Shown here: positions 45,380 through 57,655 of the stretch, in pieces
Layout: the number at the start of each line of letters is the position of its first letter
Numbering within the stretch: position 1 is the stretch's first letter
Source of the DNA: Methanobrevibacter sp.
GTDB lineage: Archaea; Methanobacteriota; Methanobacteria; Methanobacteriales; Methanobacteriaceae
Reading direction: 5' to 3'
Assembly: GCF_030539875.1 (NCBI RefSeq)
Contig: NZ_JAUNXI010000005.1
Coordinates: forward strand, 45,959-109,958
Length of the DNA stretch: 64,000 bases
The notes under the pieces: generated by a model
What the model saw: the letters and a program-made list of their open reading frames with translations, nothing else
Database searches by the model: none
Told to the model about the DNA's origin: nothing
Program-made: the position numbers and the translations under genes

Positions 45380-47371
45380 ATGGCAGAAGAAATAAAAGAT
45401 AATAACGAAGAAATAAGGATTGGGGTTTACGTCTGTCACTGTGGTGTAAACGTTGGTGGAGTTGTAGACTGTCCTGATGTTGCAGAATATGCAATGACAT
45501 TACCTAACGTAGTTTATGCGACTGACTACAAATACATGTGTTCTGACCCAGGTCAAGCTATGATTCAAGAAGACATTAAAGAGAAAGGATTAAACAGAAT
45601 TGTTGTAGCTGCATGTTCCCCTCGTCTTCACGAACCTACTTTCCGTAGATGTGTAGAAGAAGCTGGTTTAAACAAATTTTTATTTGAATTTGCTAACTTA
45701 AGAGAACAAGACTCTTGGGTACACATGAGCCAACCTGAAGAAGCAACCGAAAAAGCTAAAGATTTAACTCGTATGGCTGTTGCAAAAGCAAGATTGCTCG
45801 AACCATTAGAAGCTACTAAAGTAGCAGTAGAAAACAAAGCATTAGTTATCGGTGGTGGAGTATGTGGTATTCAAACCGCTTTAGACTTAGGTGATATGGG
45901 ATTCAAAACCTACATGGTAGAAAGAAACCCAACCATCGGTGGAAGAATGGGACAATTAGATAAAACTTTCCCTACTCTCGACTGTTCAATGTGTATTTTA
46001 GCACCTAAGATGGTAGACTGTGCAAAACACGAAAACATTGAGTTAATCTCCTATGCTGAAGTTAAAGAAGTTGACGGATACATCGGTAACTTCCATGTTA
46101 AAGTTGAAAAGAAACCTAGATACGTAGACGAAGAAGATTGTACCGGATGTGGATCCTGTGTAGAAGCTTGTCCTATCGAAATACCTAACTACTACGACGA
46201 AGGTGTAGGTATGGTAAAAGCTGCATACATCCCGTTCCCTCAAGCTGTACCATTATGTGCAACCATTGATAAAGATTACTGTATCGAATGTATGTTATGT
46301 GACCAAGCTTGTGAAATTGGAGCTATTGACCACAATCAAGAAGCAACTGAAATTGAATTAGAAGTCGGTACTATTATTGCTGCTATCGGTTATGACCCAT
46401 TCGACCCATCTGGAATTTACCAATATGGATACGGACGTTACAGTAACGTTATTACTGCTATGGAAATTGAAAGGATGATTAACGCATCCGGTCCTACCGG
46501 CGGACACGTAGTCAAACCTTCCGATGGTATTGAACCTAAACGTATTGCATTCATCCACTGTGTAGGTTCAAGGGATGAAACTATTGGAAAACCTTACTGT
46601 TCCAGAGTATGTTGTATGTACTCCATGAAAAACGCTCAATTAGCTATTGACCACGAACCTGATACCGAAGTAACCTGTTACTACATGGATATCCGTGCAT
46701 TCGGTAAAGGTTATGAAGAGTTCTACAAAACTTCTCAAGAAAAATACGGTATTGAATTTATCAGAGGTAAACCAGCACAAATCTTCGAAAACGATGATTT
46801 AACCTTAACTATCAGAGCAGAAGATACTTTACTCGGTAAAGTAACCGAATACACATACGACTTAGTTGTATTAAGTATCGGTCTTGAACACTCTGCAGGA
46901 TCTGATGAACTCAGACAAACTTTAGGTGTTTCCAAATCCGCAGACGGATTCTACATGGAAGCTCACCCAAAACTCAGACCTGTTGACACTTTAACTGACG
47001 GTGTTTACATTGCTGGTGTAGCTCAAGGTCCTAAAGATATTCCTGACTCCGTAGCTCAAGGTTCCGCTGCAGCATCCAGAGCAGCAATCCCAATGGCTAA
47101 AGGTGAAGTAGAAATCGAACCTATTATTGCATCCAACGATGAAGCTATTTGTGGTGCTTGCCAAGTATGTGTCGAATTATGTCCATACGGTGCTATTGCT
47201 ATTGCAACTGGCGTAGGTGGAAAAGAATTTGCACAAATCAACTCTGCATTATGTAAAGGATGTGGTACTTGTGTAGGTGCATGTCCATCTGGTGCAATGA
47301 ACCAACAACACTTCAAAACCGAGCAAATTATGGCACAAATCAGTGCTGCTCTTGAAGACTTAGGTAAATAG
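45380..47371 (+). CDS. hdrA: CoB-CoM heterodisulfide reductase subunit A
   Basis: 663 residues from ATG 45380. HdrA is the flavin subunit of the cytoplasmic heterodisulfide reductase, where electron bifurcation couples reduction of the CoM-CoB disulfide to ferredoxin. FAD fold [18 protein letters not shown] near 150; iron-sulfur motifs [36 protein letters not shown] and [12 protein letters not shown], plus an N-terminal CHCGVNVGG. Codons use more C-ending forms (AAC, TAC, GGT) than the neighbours, as expected for a highly expressed gene. HdrB and HdrC are not here. Confidence 0.97.
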   Translation: MAEEIKDNNEEIRIGVYVCHCGVNVGGVVDCPDVAEYAMTLPNVVYATDYKYMCSDPGQAMIQEDIKEKGLNRIVVAACSPRLHEPTFRRCVEEAGLNKFLFEFANLREQDSWVHMSQPEEATEKAKDLTRMAVAKARLLEPLEATKVAVENKALVIGGGVCGIQTALDLGDMGFKTYMVERNPTIGGRMGQLDKTFPTLDCSMCILAPKMVDCAKHENIELISYAEVKEVDGYIGNFHVKVEKKPRYVDEEDCTGCGSCVEACPIEIPNYYDEGVGMVKAAYIPFPQAVPLCATIDKDYCIECMLCDQACEIGAIDHNQEATEIELEVGTIIAAIGYDPFDPSGIYQYGYGRYSNVITAMEIERMINASGPTGGHVVKPSDGIEPKRIAFIHCVGSRDETIGKPYCSRVCCMYSMKNAQLAIDHEPDTEVTCYYMDIRAFGKGYEEFYKTSQEKYGIEFIRGKPAQIFENDDLTLTIRAEDTLLGKVTEYTYDLVVLSIGLEHSAGSDELRQTLGVSKSADGFYMEAHPKLRPVDTLTDGVYIAGVAQGPKDIPDSVAQGSAAASRAAIPMAKGEVEIEPIIASNDEAICGACQVCVELCPYGAIAIATGVGGKEFAQINSALCKGCGTCVGACPSGAMNQQHFKTEQIMAQISAALEDLGK

Positions 47372-47470
47372 ATTTAGGGATTAATTTCTCTATTTCTTTT
47401 TTTTTATTTTTCTAAAACTTTTTTTTTAAGATACTTTATAAATTTTCACAATTTAGTCTATTTTTTCATA

Positions 47471-47489
47471 AATCTTATATTATAAGATT
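47471..47489. promoter_or_regulatory. Palindrome in the glyA promoter
   Basis: AATCTTATATTATAAGATT: nine-base perfect arms around a single central T, 47 bases before the glyA ATG. It includes a TATA-like TTATATTATAA, so a protein bound here would block transcription start. Layout is the same as the palindrome ahead of fprA. Confidence 0.5.
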
Positions 47490-47536
47490 AATAAAAATAA
47501 TATTGTATTAATTTAATTGGATATTAGGTGTAGTAA

Positions 47537-48805
47537 ATGACTGATTATCATGATGAAATTTTAGACTTTGAAAAAATTGCAAAAGAACATACTGAATATA
47601 TGAGAAACAGTATCAATCTTATTGCTTCTGAAAATGTAACTAGTGTTGAAGTAACCGAAGCAGTAGCAACCGATTTCGCTCACAGATATGCAGAAGGTCA
47701 GGCCTTCCAAAGACTTTACGAAGGTTGCCAATACGTAGATTTAATTGAAGATAAAACTAAAAAACTTTCCTGTAAAGTTTATGATTGTGATTATGCTAAC
47801 GTTCAGCCGGTTTCCGGTGTAACTGCAAATCTCGCGGCATTTTTCGGATTTGCAAAACCTGGTGAAAAAGTAATGGCTCTTGAAGTGCCTTCCGGAGGAC
47901 ACATTTCCCACGCTGATGTAAGTGCAGCTGGTATTCGTGGATTAAAAACCGTTTTCCACCCATTGGATAAAAACATTATGAATATTGATATTGATGCTAT
48001 GAACAAAAAAATCCTCGAAGAAAAACCTGAAATTATTTTATTCGGTGGAAGTTTATTCTTATTCCCTCATCCTATTAAAGAAGCTCGTGAAGCTGCTGAT
48101 GAAGTTGGAGCTACAATCATGTACGATGGGGCTCATGTGTTAGGTTTGATTGCTGGAAAACAATTCCAACAACCTCTTAAAGAAGGTGCAGATGTCATGA
48201 TGGGAAGTACCCACAAAACATTCCCTGGCCCTCAAGGTGGAATCATTCTCTCAGGCAAGGAAAATGAGGACAGAATTGATAATGCAGTATTCCCTGGTGT
48301 TGTAAGTAACCACCACTTGCACCATTTACTTGGTTTAGGTATTGCAACTGCTGAAATGTTGGAGTTCGGTGAAGCTTATGCAAAACAAATCATTAAAAAC
48401 GCTCAGGCATTAGGTCAGGCAATGTATGAAAGAGGATTCAACGTTTTATGTGAAGATCAAGGTTTTACACAATCTCACCAAATTGCAGTGGATTTAACCA
48501 ACATCAGATCAGCATCTGATATTGCACATGAATTGGCTGATAATAATGTTATTTTAAATAAAAATCTTTTACCTGGTGATAATAGGGATAATTCTGATGA
48601 TCCGTCTGGTATTAGAATAGGTACTCAGGAAATTACCAGAAGAGGATTAAAAGAAAAAGAAATGGATGAAGTTGCTGAATTCATCAAACGTGTGGCTGTT
48701 GATAAAGAAGATATTGCTGATGAAGTTGCTGAATTCATGAATCAGTATACAAAACTTGATTACGCATTCTCTGATAGGGAAGCTTATCAATATCACAAAT
48801 TATAG
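47537..48805 (+). CDS. glyA: Serine hydroxymethyltransferase
   Basis: 422-residue PLP enzyme interconverting serine and glycine; in methanogens the one-carbon carrier is tetrahydromethanopterin. [11 protein letters not shown], the cofactor lysine in [14 protein letters not shown] (about 225), [12 protein letters not shown] and NLLPGD are typical. It is six bases upstream of a methanopterin-linked flavoprotein gene, which fits a shared one-carbon role. Confidence 0.96.
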   Translation: MTDYHDEILDFEKIAKEHTEYMRNSINLIASENVTSVEVTEAVATDFAHRYAEGQAFQRLYEGCQYVDLIEDKTKKLSCKVYDCDYANVQPVSGVTANLAAFFGFAKPGEKVMALEVPSGGHISHADVSAAGIRGLKTVFHPLDKNIMNIDIDAMNKKILEEKPEIILFGGSLFLFPHPIKEAREAADEVGATIMYDGAHVLGLIAGKQFQQPLKEGADVMMGSTHKTFPGPQGGIILSGKENEDRIDNAVFPGVVSNHHLHHLLGLGIATAEMLEFGEAYAKQIIKNAQALGQAMYERGFNVLCEDQGFTQSHQIAVDLTNIRSASDIAHELADNNVILNKNLLPGDNRDNSDDPSGIRIGTQEITRRGLKEKEMDEVAEFIKRVAVDKEDIADEVAEFMNQYTKLDYAFSDREAYQYHKL

Positions 48806-48811
48806 ATTAAA

Positions 48812-49504
48812 ATGAGAATTGCATTTGCATTTACTGGAGCAGGTCATTTACTTAGGGAATCAGTTGTATTAGCTGAAAAACTAGCTAAAGACCATGAAGT
48901 CACTATTTTATTATCAGGGGCTAGCGAAGAAGTTCTTAAGATGTATGGGCTTTATGAGCGTGTTGCAGGTTTAACTGGTGGTAAATACCGTGAACTTGCT
49001 ACTGATTCCAATCAAAAATTTTCATATCCAATTACTGGCCGCCTTTCCCTTGGGAAATATGATTTATTAATAGTTTCACCAGCTACAGCAAATACAGTTT
49101 CGAAAATCGTTTATGGAATAGCAGATACATTAGTTACAAATGCAGTGGCTCAGTCTGGAAAAGGCGCTGTTCCAGTATATATGGTGCCGGTTGACATTCA
49201 TCCGGGTCCAATAGATACTGTTCTTCCATCAAAAATTGAATTTTTGAAATGTCAGGACTGTGATGAATGCGTTGCATCTCTGGCTTGTGAACAGGGCGCT
49301 ATTATCCCCCATGAAGAAATCGATTTGACAAAATGTATTGGTTGTGGCCTGTGTAGAAATACCTGTCCTTATGATGCAATTTCTGAAGGCAAAATCGTTA
49401 CAATCTATATGAGGGATATTGATATTGAAAATACTCACAAATTAGCAGAAATGGATGCTATTCATATATTTGAAAATCCTGAAGAGATCTTAGATAAAAT
49501 CTAA
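48812..49504 (+). CDS. Flavoprotein-ferredoxin fusion (archaeoflavoprotein / dihydromethanopterin reductase type)
   Basis: 230 residues: an N-terminal flavoprotein domain of the HFCD type (FAFTGAGHLLRESV, LLSGASEEVLKMYGL, IVSPATANTVSKIVYGIADT), then cysteine motifs CQDCDECVASLACEQG and a 4Fe-4S ferredoxin CIGCGLCRNTCPYDA. The layout matches DmrX/AfpA-like proteins, proposed to reduce dihydromethanopterin. The pairing with glyA supports a pterin role, but other electron-transfer roles are possible. Ends overlapping the DUF192 gene by 15 bases. Confidence 0.82.
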   Translation: MRIAFAFTGAGHLLRESVVLAEKLAKDHEVTILLSGASEEVLKMYGLYERVAGLTGGKYRELATDSNQKFSYPITGRLSLGKYDLLIVSPATANTVSKIVYGIADTLVTNAVAQSGKGAVPVYMVPVDIHPGPIDTVLPSKIEFLKCQDCDECVASLACEQGAIIPHEEIDLTKCIGCGLCRNTCPYDAISEGKIVTIYMRDIDIENTHKLAEMDAIHIFENPEEILDKI

Positions 49505-49816
49505 GCTATCTCCCATTTTTAATTTTAACTTGTCTTTTTTTGTTTCCAAGATGAATTTCGCTTGTTTTTTTGGTTTGTAAAATTTCCAAGGTTTTAAAGA
49601 TGTTTTCTCAAAGATTGTTTTGTTTTCATCTAGAAAATATGCTTCAATTTCAAATCTCATAAACTGGGTATGGATGCTCGAATCCTTAAAATCAGTAAAC
49701 AGCAATCCGCCTTCAAAATCTTTTTTCAACATCAATCCTTTAAAACGTTTAAAAAAAGTATCTGCCAATGTTATTTTGATATCGATTGTTGTATTTGTGG
49801 TTTTATTTAAAATCAT
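49490..49816 (-). CDS. DUF192 family protein
   Basis: 108 residues with the DUF192 pattern ADTFFKRFKGLMLKKDFEGGLLFTDFKDSSIHTQFMRFEIEAYFLDEN. It lacks the signal peptide often seen in bacterial members. The family is widespread and without firm function. Convergent with the flavoprotein gene, sharing 15 bases. Confidence 0.8.
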   Translation of the reverse strand: MILNKTTNTTIDIKITLADTFFKRFKGLMLKKDFEGGLLFTDFKDSSIHTQFMRFEIEAYFLDENKTIFEKTSLKPWKFYKPKKQAKFILETKKDKLKLKMGDSLDFI

Positions 49817-49879
49817 TGATGATTATTTTTTCAATTAATATAATTTAAAGTTTTAATATGGTAAAATAAGTTTTGACTT

Positions 49880-50539
49880 TTAGATAAATGTTTTATTTTC
49901 AATTTCACCGCTAAGCAAATCCTCAAATGCAATTTTAAAATCTTTTTTTTCAAAAACACCGGGGATTATTAGTCTTTTATCTCCATGGTTTATGAAATAA
50001 TATGGTGTTGATGTTATTCCATTTGAAATGGCTTCGTCCATGTCAAGGTCTACTTCAATTGCGTAGGATTCTCTTTTAAGAAATTTGCTTATTTCATTTT
50101 CATCTAATCCGCATGAACTGGCTGTTCTTATTAAAACATCATGTTCTGCAATATTTTCATTTTTAATAAAATTGGCTTCAAATATTTTTAAAATAAGTTC
50201 CTGTGTCAGTTTGGGATAGTTGTATTCCACATATTTAACGAGACGGTGGGCGTTTTTGGAGTTGGCAAGCTGAACATTGCTGTAATTAAGATTTAATCCG
50301 TCGTTTTTAGCAATTTTTTCTATTTCTTCAATTTCCTTTTTTGCATCATCGACTGTCAGACCATGCCTGGCAGCGTATCTTTCTGTTGCATTTAAAACAG
50401 TAGTTAATTTAGGTTCAAGTTCAAAAGATTTCATTTCCCATTCAACATCTAAATTAAGTTCATTACAAACGCTTTTTATTCTATTTAATCCGATATATGA
50501 ATAAGGACAGTTAAAATCGCTTAAATAAATTATATTCAT
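49880..50539 (-). CDS. DsbA/FrnE-like thioredoxin-fold protein
   Basis: 219 residues with the FrnE/2-hydroxychromene-2-carboxylate isomerase pattern: YLSDFNCPYSYIGLNRI at the N-terminus, an inserted helical domain with NSKNAHRLVKYVE, and C-terminal SNGITSTPYYFINH with the cis-Pro loop. Only one cysteine is in the active-site position (CPYS), so simple disulfide exchange is unlikely and a glutathione-type or isomerase-like role may apply. Its ATG overlaps the stop of a 36-residue ORF. Confidence 0.85.
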   Translation of the reverse strand: MNIIYLSDFNCPYSYIGLNRIKSVCNELNLDVEWEMKSFELEPKLTTVLNATERYAARHGLTVDDAKKEIEEIEKIAKNDGLNLNYSNVQLANSKNAHRLVKYVEYNYPKLTQELILKIFEANFIKNENIAEHDVLIRTASSCGLDENEISKFLKRESYAIEVDLDMDEAISNGITSTPYYFINHGDKRLIIPGVFEKKDFKIAFEDLLSGEIENKTFI

Positions 50540-50646
50540 TTTTTATCATCTTTTGATTTTTTATTCTTCTTTTTAGCAACTTTGTATAACCTTGCGATGT
50601 TATCTACGGTTCTTAGAATTGTATTGTATTTTCTATAAAATCCCAT
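50536..50646 (-). CDS. 36-residue basic protein coupled to the DsbA-like gene
   Basis: A short ORF starting MGFYRKYNTILRTVDNIARL and ending in a Lys/Asp tail (about 11 Lys in the last 15 residues). Its TGA overlaps the ATG of the DsbA-like gene (ATGA), the normal sign of translational coupling, and AGGT precedes its start. Function unknown; it might be a leader peptide that sets translation of the next gene. Confidence 0.55.
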   Translation of the reverse strand: MGFYRKYNTILRTVDNIARLYKVAKKKNKKSKDDKK

Positions 50647-50893
50647 ATTACCTATTTTGGGAATTGTTTTATATCAAATTTTCTTTTATACATTATAATT
50701 TCATTCATCTTTTAATCTAAATCCCGCTAATAACTTTGGAATATCTTCTAAACAATCAATTCATACCTTATCCATTTATTTGAATTAATTTTTTTTTAAT
50801 TTCCAATTTTTTGTGATATTTGCCATAACCTTTATTTATTAACTAAAACAAAAAGATATATATTATAAATTAATTGATATGTGTGCTGATAAC

Positions 50894-52135
50894 ATGAGAA
50901 ATATTGTAGTAAAAGAATTAAATCAATCATATATTGAAGATTTAGAAATTGAAATCGTTGAAAGAAAAGGAATCGGTCACCCTGACAGTATCAGTGACGG
51001 AATTGCTCAGGCAGTCTCTAATGCATTATGTGAAATGTATCAAAAAGAATTAGGCGAAGGTTGTATTTTACACCACAACACTGATGAGGTTCAGATTACT
51101 GCCGGAGATTCTGATCCTGATTGGGAAGGGGGAATAATCAGAAAACCTATTGACATTTTATTGACTGGTAGAGGAGTATCTGAATTTGAAAAAGAGGATG
51201 AAAAAGGTAATAAAGAAATTATCAAGTTCCCTCTTGAAAGAGTAGCTATCAAAGCAGCTAAAGATTTCTTAAAAGAAACTATTATTAATTTAGATGTTGA
51301 ACTCGACGCAGTTGTAGAATGTAAAATCGGACACGGTTCCGGAGACTTGGTCAACGTATTTGACAGATCTCCTGAAGCCATTCCTAAATCAAACGATACT
51401 TCATTCGGTGTAGGTTTCGCTCCTTTATCTGAAGTTGAACAACTTGTACTTGCTACTGAAGAATTATTGAACTCAAAAGAATTCAAAGTAGATTATCCTG
51501 CTGTTGGTCAGGATATTAAAGTTATGGGATTAAGAGAAGGTGATGAGATTAACTTAACCATCGCCTGTGCAATGGTTTCAAAATATCTCAAAAACAGAGA
51601 AGAATACATTGAAGTTCGCGAAAGCTTAAAATCAATTGTTGAGGAGCTCGCCCCTAAATACACATCAAGAAGCGTCAATGTTGATGTAAACACCGGAGAC
51701 AACGATGAAACTGAAGACAAATCTGGTTACTACCTTACTGTAACAGGTACTTCTGCTGAAATGGGAGATGACGGTTCTGTAGGAAGAGGAAACAGAGCTA
51801 ACGGATTAATCACTCCGTGCAGACCTATGTCCATGGAAGCAACTTCTGGTAAAAACCCTGTTAACCACGTTGGTAAAATCTACAATGTTTTAGCAAATAA
51901 AATGGCAAATGATGCAGTTGATGAAGTTGAAGGTATTAAGCAACTGCATATTATGCTTTTAACTCAAATCGGTTCTCCGATTAACGAACCTACCGCATCT
52001 ATTCAGGTTATTCTTGAAGATGGTCTTAAATTAGAAGATGTGGAAGATGACATTAAAGAAGTTATTAACAGGAATTTAGATAATATTAGGGATATTACTA
52101 AATTAGTCATCGAAGGAAAAGCTAGAACTTTCTAG
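50894..52135 (+). CDS. metK: S-adenosylmethionine synthetase, archaeal type
   Basis: About 413 residues from ATG 50894 (ATG 50879 is the upstream alternative). Archaeal-type AdoMet synthetase with [74 protein letters not shown] and [13 protein letters not shown]. Supplies SAM for the methyltransferases and radical SAM enzymes of this window. Ends at a strong hairpin terminator. Confidence 0.95.
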   Translation: MRNIVVKELNQSYIEDLEIEIVERKGIGHPDSISDGIAQAVSNALCEMYQKELGEGCILHHNTDEVQITAGDSDPDWEGGIIRKPIDILLTGRGVSEFEKEDEKGNKEIIKFPLERVAIKAAKDFLKETIINLDVELDAVVECKIGHGSGDLVNVFDRSPEAIPKSNDTSFGVGFAPLSEVEQLVLATEELLNSKEFKVDYPAVGQDIKVMGLREGDEINLTIACAMVSKYLKNREEYIEVRESLKSIVEELAPKYTSRSVNVDVNTGDNDETEDKSGYYLTVTGTSAEMGDDGSVGRGNRANGLITPCRPMSMEATSGKNPVNHVGKIYNVLANKMANDAVDEVEGIKQLHIMLLTQIGSPINEPTASIQVILEDGLKLEDVEDDIKEVINRNLDNIRDITKLVIEGKARTF

Positions 52136-52177
52136 AATTTTACTTCATGTTATCCGCACATGTCAATTCTTTCGTTT

Positions 52178-52216
52178 AAATTTCTTTTTTAAGAAATTTT
52201 TTATTTTTTTTTATTA
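52178..52216 (+). terminator. Hairpin with T-tract after metK
   Basis: AAATTTCTT (52178-52186) and AAGAAATTT (52191-52199) form a nine-pair stem with a four-base loop, followed by a T-rich run to 52216, about 45 bases after the metK stop. Probable end of the metK transcript. Confidence 0.6.
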
Positions 52217-52249
52217 ACACATATTAATTTTAATTTTTGAGGAATTACA

Positions 52250-55200
52250 ATGCCAATACGCGAGGCAGAAAAATCATACAATCACGATAAAATAGAAAAG
52301 AAAGTACAAAAGTTCTGGAATGAAGAAGATACTTTTAAAAAAGTCAATGAACTTAGAAAGGAAGGTCCTAGATACTCATTTTTAGATGGTCCACCTTATT
52401 GTAGCGGTAAGATTCACTTAGGTACTGCTTGGAACAAAATTATTAAAGATTCATATCTCAGATATAAATCAATGAACGGATTTAGTTTAAGAAGACAGGC
52501 AGGATGGGATATGCACGGGCTTCCTATTGAAAATAAAGTAGAGCATTTAATGGGTATTCAAAGTAAACAAGAAATCGAAGACACAATTGGAATGGCTGCT
52601 TTTGTAGATAAATGTAGGGAATTTGCTATTGAAAATAAGATAGCTATGGAACAGCAGTTCGACCAGTTAGGTGTCTGGATGGATTGGGATGATCCGTATA
52701 TGACTCTTGATCCTAAATATATGGAATCCTCATGGTGGACACTTAAAAGGGCAAATGAACAAAATTTGCTTATCAACGACCAAAGAGTAATCAGCTGGTG
52801 TCCTCATTGCGGAACCGCACTTGCTGCTGCTGAAATTGAATATGAAGAAAAAGTTGACCCTTCCATATTTATTAAATTCCCTGTAAGAGGTCAGGAAGAT
52901 ACATATTTCCTTGTTTGGACAACTACTCCATGGACATTGCCGGCAAACATGGCAATTTGTGTAAATCCGGAATTTGATTATGTCTATGTTTCTAAAGATG
53001 GTGAAACTTATATTATTGCTGAGAACTTAATGGAAGACGTATTGGGTCGCCAGATTAAAATTCATAGAACCAAAATACCTGCAGAAGTGGAAGGCGAGGA
53101 AGACCAAATCATCGAAGAGGAAGAGGTCTTATATGAAATTGTTAAAACAGTTAAAGGCGAAGACCTCATTGGAATGACCTATGATTATATTTTAGACGGG
53201 GAAGTTCCAAAACATAATGAATTTGATGAAATCGAAAACGTTCACAGAGTTTTACCGGGAGACCATGTAGAGTTAGGTGAAGGTACTGGATTGGTACATA
53301 CAGCGCCTGGTCACGGGCCAGACGATTTTGAAGTGGGACATGCAAATAATATTCCTATTTTCTGTCCTGTTGGTGAAGATGGATGTTTTACAGAAGATGC
53401 CGGAAAATATGCTAATAAATTCACTAAAGATGCAAATCAGCAAATCATTGAAGACTTGGAAAACAAGGGTTTAATGTACAGGGTAGAAACCATTGAGCAC
53501 AGATACGGTGTATGTTGGAGATGTAAAACTCCTATTATTTACCGTGCTACTAAACAGTGGTTTTTAAAAGTAACTGACATTAAACAAAAAATGTTGGATG
53601 AAATCAACCGTGTTGAATGGGTGCCTAAATGGGCCGGAGAAGGAAGGTTCTACGATTGGGTAGACAATGCACGTGATTGGACAATTTCAAGACAAAGATT
53701 CTGGGGTATTCCAATTCCTATATGGGAATGTCCTGACTGTGGTGAATTAAAAGTAATCGGATCTCTTAATGAGTTAAAAGAGGAATCCTTAAATGAAATT
53801 GACGTTTCAGATGCTGAACTCATCCACAGGCCATATGTTGATGAAGTTGAAGTTAAATGTGGGGGCTGCGGAAAAGCCATTAAAAGAATTCCGGATGTTT
53901 TGGATGTATGGATTGATTCCGGAGTAGCCGGATGGGCTTCACTTTATTATCCTGAAGAAAAAGATAAATTTGAAGAATGGTTCCCATATGACTTTATTAC
54001 AGAAGGGCATGATCAAACCAGAGGGTGGTTCTATTCCCAATTAGGTACTGGAGTAATATCTATGGGTAAAAGCCCATATCAAAAAGTATTGATGCATGGA
54101 TTTGTTTTAGATGAGAATGGAAATAAAATGTCTAAATCATTAGGCAATGTAGTATCTCCAGAAGAGGTAATTGAAAAATATGGGGCTGATGTTTTAAGAT
54201 TCTATTTATTATGGGCTTCAAAACCATGGGATGATTTAAAATTTGTTTGGGATGAACTTTTAAACATTAATAAGATGTTTAATATTTTATGGAACGTTTA
54301 CGTGTTCTCAACTACCTACATGTCACTGGATAACTTTGACCCGATCGGTCTTACTGAAGATGACATGATTTTAAGGTCTGAAGACAGATGGATTATATCT
54401 AAAGCAAACACTTTAGTTAAAGAGGTAGCTGAGGATTTGGATAACTTATTCTTCCATAAAGCAACAAGAAAAATTAATAATTTTATTTTAGAAGATTTAA
54501 GCCGATGGTATGTAAGACTTATTCGTGGAAGAACTTGGGTTGAAAGCGACAATCCTGATAAATTGGGAGCATATTACAGTTTATACACAGCACTTGTCAA
54601 ATTAATTTCAGTATTATGTACTATAGCTCCTCACATATCTGAAGAAATCTATGAAAACCTTGTAAAAGGCGTTAACTCGGATGTTCCTGAAAGTATTCAT
54701 ATGAATGATTGGGGATATGATGAAGATGCAATTGATGAAGAACTTGAAGCTAAAATGGATGTTGTTCGTGAAGTAATTGATGCATCCATTAGGGCTCGTG
54801 ATATTGCACAATACAAACTCAGATGGCCGGTTTCTGACATTACTGTTGTTTCTCAGGATGAAGAAGCCTTGAAAGCTATTGAAGAGTTGACTGATATTAT
54901 TAAAGACCAATCAAATACCAAAGAGGTGCTCTGCGCCAGCGAATTTGAAAAACTGTCATTTAATGCCAAACCTAACCTTAAAACTTTAGGTCCAAGACTT
55001 AAAGGAGACATGGGCAAGGTAATGAAAACATTAAAGGAAAGTGACGGAAATCAAATTAAGGCTGACCTTGAATCAAATGGAAGTATCACTATCGAAGGTC
55101 ATGAATTATCACAAGATGACATATTATTTGACTCAGAACTTCCAGATGATTTTGTTTCATCAGAATTTGAAGGCGGAAATGTATTTGTAAATACTAATAT

Positions 55201-55486
55201 TACCTTAGAAATTAAACAAGAAGCTATGGCACGTGAATTAATAAGAAGAGTTCAGGATATGAGAAAAGATTTGGATTTGGATGTTGAAGCAAGCATTAAT
55301 GTTGATGTCGAATCTTCTGACGAATTTAAAGATTTAATCGTACCTCAATCTGAAGTTATTTCTCATGAAGTCAGAGCTAAAAGCTTAATCATATCTAGCA
55401 GCAAAGAATGTAGTAAAGATTCTAAAGATTACACTAAAGAGTGGGATATCGAAGGAGAAAAAGTAATTATTTCAATTAAAAATTAA
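52250..55486 (+). CDS. ileS: Isoleucyl-tRNA synthetase
   Basis: 1078-residue class I synthetase charging tRNA-Ile. The HIGH-type motif is [17 protein letters not shown] near residue 50 and the KMSKS loop is NKMSKSLGN near 625; the editing domain region has [13 protein letters not shown]. Several Cys pairs (CPHCGTA, CWRCKTP, CPDCGEL, CGGCGK) suggest zinc sites. Followed ten bases later by purL. Confidence 0.97.
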   Translation: MPIREAEKSYNHDKIEKKVQKFWNEEDTFKKVNELRKEGPRYSFLDGPPYCSGKIHLGTAWNKIIKDSYLRYKSMNGFSLRRQAGWDMHGLPIENKVEHLMGIQSKQEIEDTIGMAAFVDKCREFAIENKIAMEQQFDQLGVWMDWDDPYMTLDPKYMESSWWTLKRANEQNLLINDQRVISWCPHCGTALAAAEIEYEEKVDPSIFIKFPVRGQEDTYFLVWTTTPWTLPANMAICVNPEFDYVYVSKDGETYIIAENLMEDVLGRQIKIHRTKIPAEVEGEEDQIIEEEEVLYEIVKTVKGEDLIGMTYDYILDGEVPKHNEFDEIENVHRVLPGDHVELGEGTGLVHTAPGHGPDDFEVGHANNIPIFCPVGEDGCFTEDAGKYANKFTKDANQQIIEDLENKGLMYRVETIEHRYGVCWRCKTPIIYRATKQWFLKVTDIKQKMLDEINRVEWVPKWAGEGRFYDWVDNARDWTISRQRFWGIPIPIWECPDCGELKVIGSLNELKEESLNEIDVSDAELIHRPYVDEVEVKCGGCGKAIKRIPDVLDVWIDSGVAGWASLYYPEEKDKFEEWFPYDFITEGHDQTRGWFYSQLGTGVISMGKSPYQKVLMHGFVLDENGNKMSKSLGNVVSPEEVIEKYGADVLRFYLLWASKPWDDLKFVWDELLNINKMFNILWNVYVFSTTYMSLDNFDPIGLTEDDMILRSEDRWIISKANTLVKEVAEDLDNLFFHKATRKINNFILEDLSRWYVRLIRGRTWVESDNPDKLGAYYSLYTALVKLISVLCTIAPHISEEIYENLVKGVNSDVPESIHMNDWGYDEDAIDEELEAKMDVVREVIDASIRARDIAQYKLRWPVSDITVVSQDEEALKAIEELTDIIKDQSNTKEVLCASEFEKLSFNAKPNLKTLGPRLKGDMGKVMKTLKESDGNQIKADLESNGSITIEGHELSQDDILFDSELPDDFVSSEFEGGNVFVNTNITLEIKQEAMARELIRRVQDMRKDLDLDVEASINVDVESSDEFKDLIVPQSEVISHEVRAKSLIISSSKECSKDSKDYTKEWDIEGEKVIISIKN

Positions 55487-55496
55487 GGGTGTTAAC

Positions 55497-57635
55497 ATGA
55501 CTTTAGCTGATCTTGAAATTGAATATATTGAAGGAATCCTTGGCAGGGAAATGAATGAATTAGAAGAAGGAATGCTTGATGTAATGTTTTCAGAACATTG
55601 CTCCTACAAAAGCAGCAGACCATTTTTAAGAGCTTTCCCTACTGAAGGAAAAAACATTATTTTAGGGCCTGGAGACGATGCAGGACTTGTATCCATAACT
55701 GATAAATATGCATTAGCTGTGGGAATGGAATCTCACAACCATCCGTCAGCTATTGAACCATATGGTGGTGCAGGTACTGGTATTGGCGGAATTTTAAGAG
55801 ATATCATATCCATGGGAGCAATGCCTATTGCACTTTTGGATTCACTTAGATTCGGTCCTTTGGAAGATGAAAAATCAAGATATTTATTTGAACATGTTGT
55901 CAAGGGAATATCTGATTATGGAAACCGTGTAGGAGTTCCGACAGTTGCAGGTGAAATTGAATTTGATGAATCATTTAGAACAAATCCTCTTGTAAATGTA
56001 ATGTGTGTGGGACTTGTTGAAAAAGACAAAATCGTCCGTGCTCAGGCGCCTAATATTGGTGATGTGTTCCTTTTAATGGGAGGAACAACTGGTCGTGATG
56101 GAATTCATGGAGTAACATTTGCTTCAGAAGAATTAACATCTGATTCTGAGACTGAAGACAGGCCTGCTGTACAGGTTGCAGATCCATTTACCAAAAAAAG
56201 AGTTTTAGAAGCTTCTTTGGAAATCCTTGAAAAAATCAATGTTAGCGGTGTTAAGGATTTAGGTGGGGGAGGTCTTACTTGCTGTATTTCTGAACTTGTA
56301 GACTCTTCAAATAATGGGGCATTGGTAAATTTACGCGAAATTCCCCTAAGGGAGACTGGAATGACTCCTTATGAAATCATGCTTTCAGAATCACAAGAGA
56401 GAATGGTATTTGTTATAAGTCCAAATGATGTAGAACTTGCTTGTGAAATCTGTGATAAACACGAAATTGCATCTTCAATTATTGGACAGGTAATTGAAGG
56501 AAACAACATGATTATTTCAGATGAAGGCGATGAAATTGCCAACTTGCCGACTATTCTTTTAGCAGATCCTCCTTCAATTGACAGGCCTATTGCTGAAATT
56601 CCGCAAGACAATGAGGAAATTGTTGTTAAGGATCCTCCGGTTTATGAGTCTTTACCTAAATTATTGGCCAGTCCTAATATAGCTTCAAAGCAATGGGTCT
56701 ACAAACAGTATGACCATGAAGTTCAGGTAAGAACTGTTGTAAAACCTGGAGACGATGCTGCTGTTTTAAAAATTGATGAAAATACTGCTATTGCACTTAC
56801 CACTGACTCAAACACAATTCACACTAAATTATCTCCATTTGACGGAGCTGCAGGATGTGTTGCAGAAGCAATCAGAAACGTAATTTCAATGGGTGCAACT
56901 CCATATGCAGTTGTAGACTGTTTAAACTTTGGAAATCCAGAAACACCGGAAATATTATGGCAATTCAAAACAGCTATTGAAGGCATGAGTCTTGTAGCTG
57001 AAAAATTCGATGCTCCGGTCATTAGTGGAAATGTAAGTTTTTACAATGAAACTGAAGGAATTAAAATCAATCCAACTCCTGCTGTTGGCGTAATCGGTGT
57101 GGAGGACATTGAAAATATCAGAACTTTGGACTTTAAAAATGAAGGGGACAAAATCTTACTGATAGGTAAAACTTATGATGAGTTAACAGGTTCTGAATAC
57201 CACAGGACTATCCATAATATTGAAAAAGGAACAGCTCCTAAAATCAGAATTGAAGAGGAAGTAGCTAACGGTAAAACAGTTTTAGATTTAATTTCTAATG
57301 ATAAAGATAAGAATATCACTGCAGTACACGATGTGTCCGCTGGAGGATTGGCTGTCGCCCTTTCTGAAATGGTTATTAAATCCGGACTTGGATGCGATGT
57401 GACTTTGGAAAGTGAAGGATTGGATAAAATTCAATTGCTCTACTCTGAAAGTCATGGAAGATATATTATAACTGTAAAAGCTGATGCATTGGATGATGTT
57501 TTATCACAGATTGATGTTGATGTTAGTGTGATTGGTGAAGTAAAAGGTAATTCCTTATTGGTCAATGGTCATGAATTTAAATTTGAAGATTTAGATGATG
57601 CATACCATGGTGTTATTGAACAGTACATGGCTTAG
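55497..57635 (+). CDS. purL: Phosphoribosylformylglycinamidine synthase subunit PurL
   Basis: 712-residue small-type PurL that makes the amidine in purine synthesis and needs PurQ and PurS, not in the window. [73 protein letters not shown] and [17 protein letters not shown] are diagnostic. It may be translated with ileS and is followed by moeA. Confidence 0.97.
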   Translation: MTLADLEIEYIEGILGREMNELEEGMLDVMFSEHCSYKSSRPFLRAFPTEGKNIILGPGDDAGLVSITDKYALAVGMESHNHPSAIEPYGGAGTGIGGILRDIISMGAMPIALLDSLRFGPLEDEKSRYLFEHVVKGISDYGNRVGVPTVAGEIEFDESFRTNPLVNVMCVGLVEKDKIVRAQAPNIGDVFLLMGGTTGRDGIHGVTFASEELTSDSETEDRPAVQVADPFTKKRVLEASLEILEKINVSGVKDLGGGGLTCCISELVDSSNNGALVNLREIPLRETGMTPYEIMLSESQERMVFVISPNDVELACEICDKHEIASSIIGQVIEGNNMIISDEGDEIANLPTILLADPPSIDRPIAEIPQDNEEIVVKDPPVYESLPKLLASPNIASKQWVYKQYDHEVQVRTVVKPGDDAAVLKIDENTAIALTTDSNTIHTKLSPFDGAAGCVAEAIRNVISMGATPYAVVDCLNFGNPETPEILWQFKTAIEGMSLVAEKFDAPVISGNVSFYNETEGIKINPTPAVGVIGVEDIENIRTLDFKNEGDKILLIGKTYDELTGSEYHRTIHNIEKGTAPKIRIEEEVANGKTVLDLISNDKDKNITAVHDVSAGGLAVALSEMVIKSGLGCDVTLESEGLDKIQLLYSESHGRYIITVKADALDDVLSQIDVDVSVIGEVKGNSLLVNGHEFKFEDLDDAYHGVIEQYMA

Positions 57636-57655
57636 GTAACTTGGGGGAGTTTTGT

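Noticed and set aside
50701..50760. Short minus-strand stretch ending in LEDIPKLLAGFRLKDE
   Set aside because: About 19 codons with no start codon; too short to support a gene or a pseudogene.
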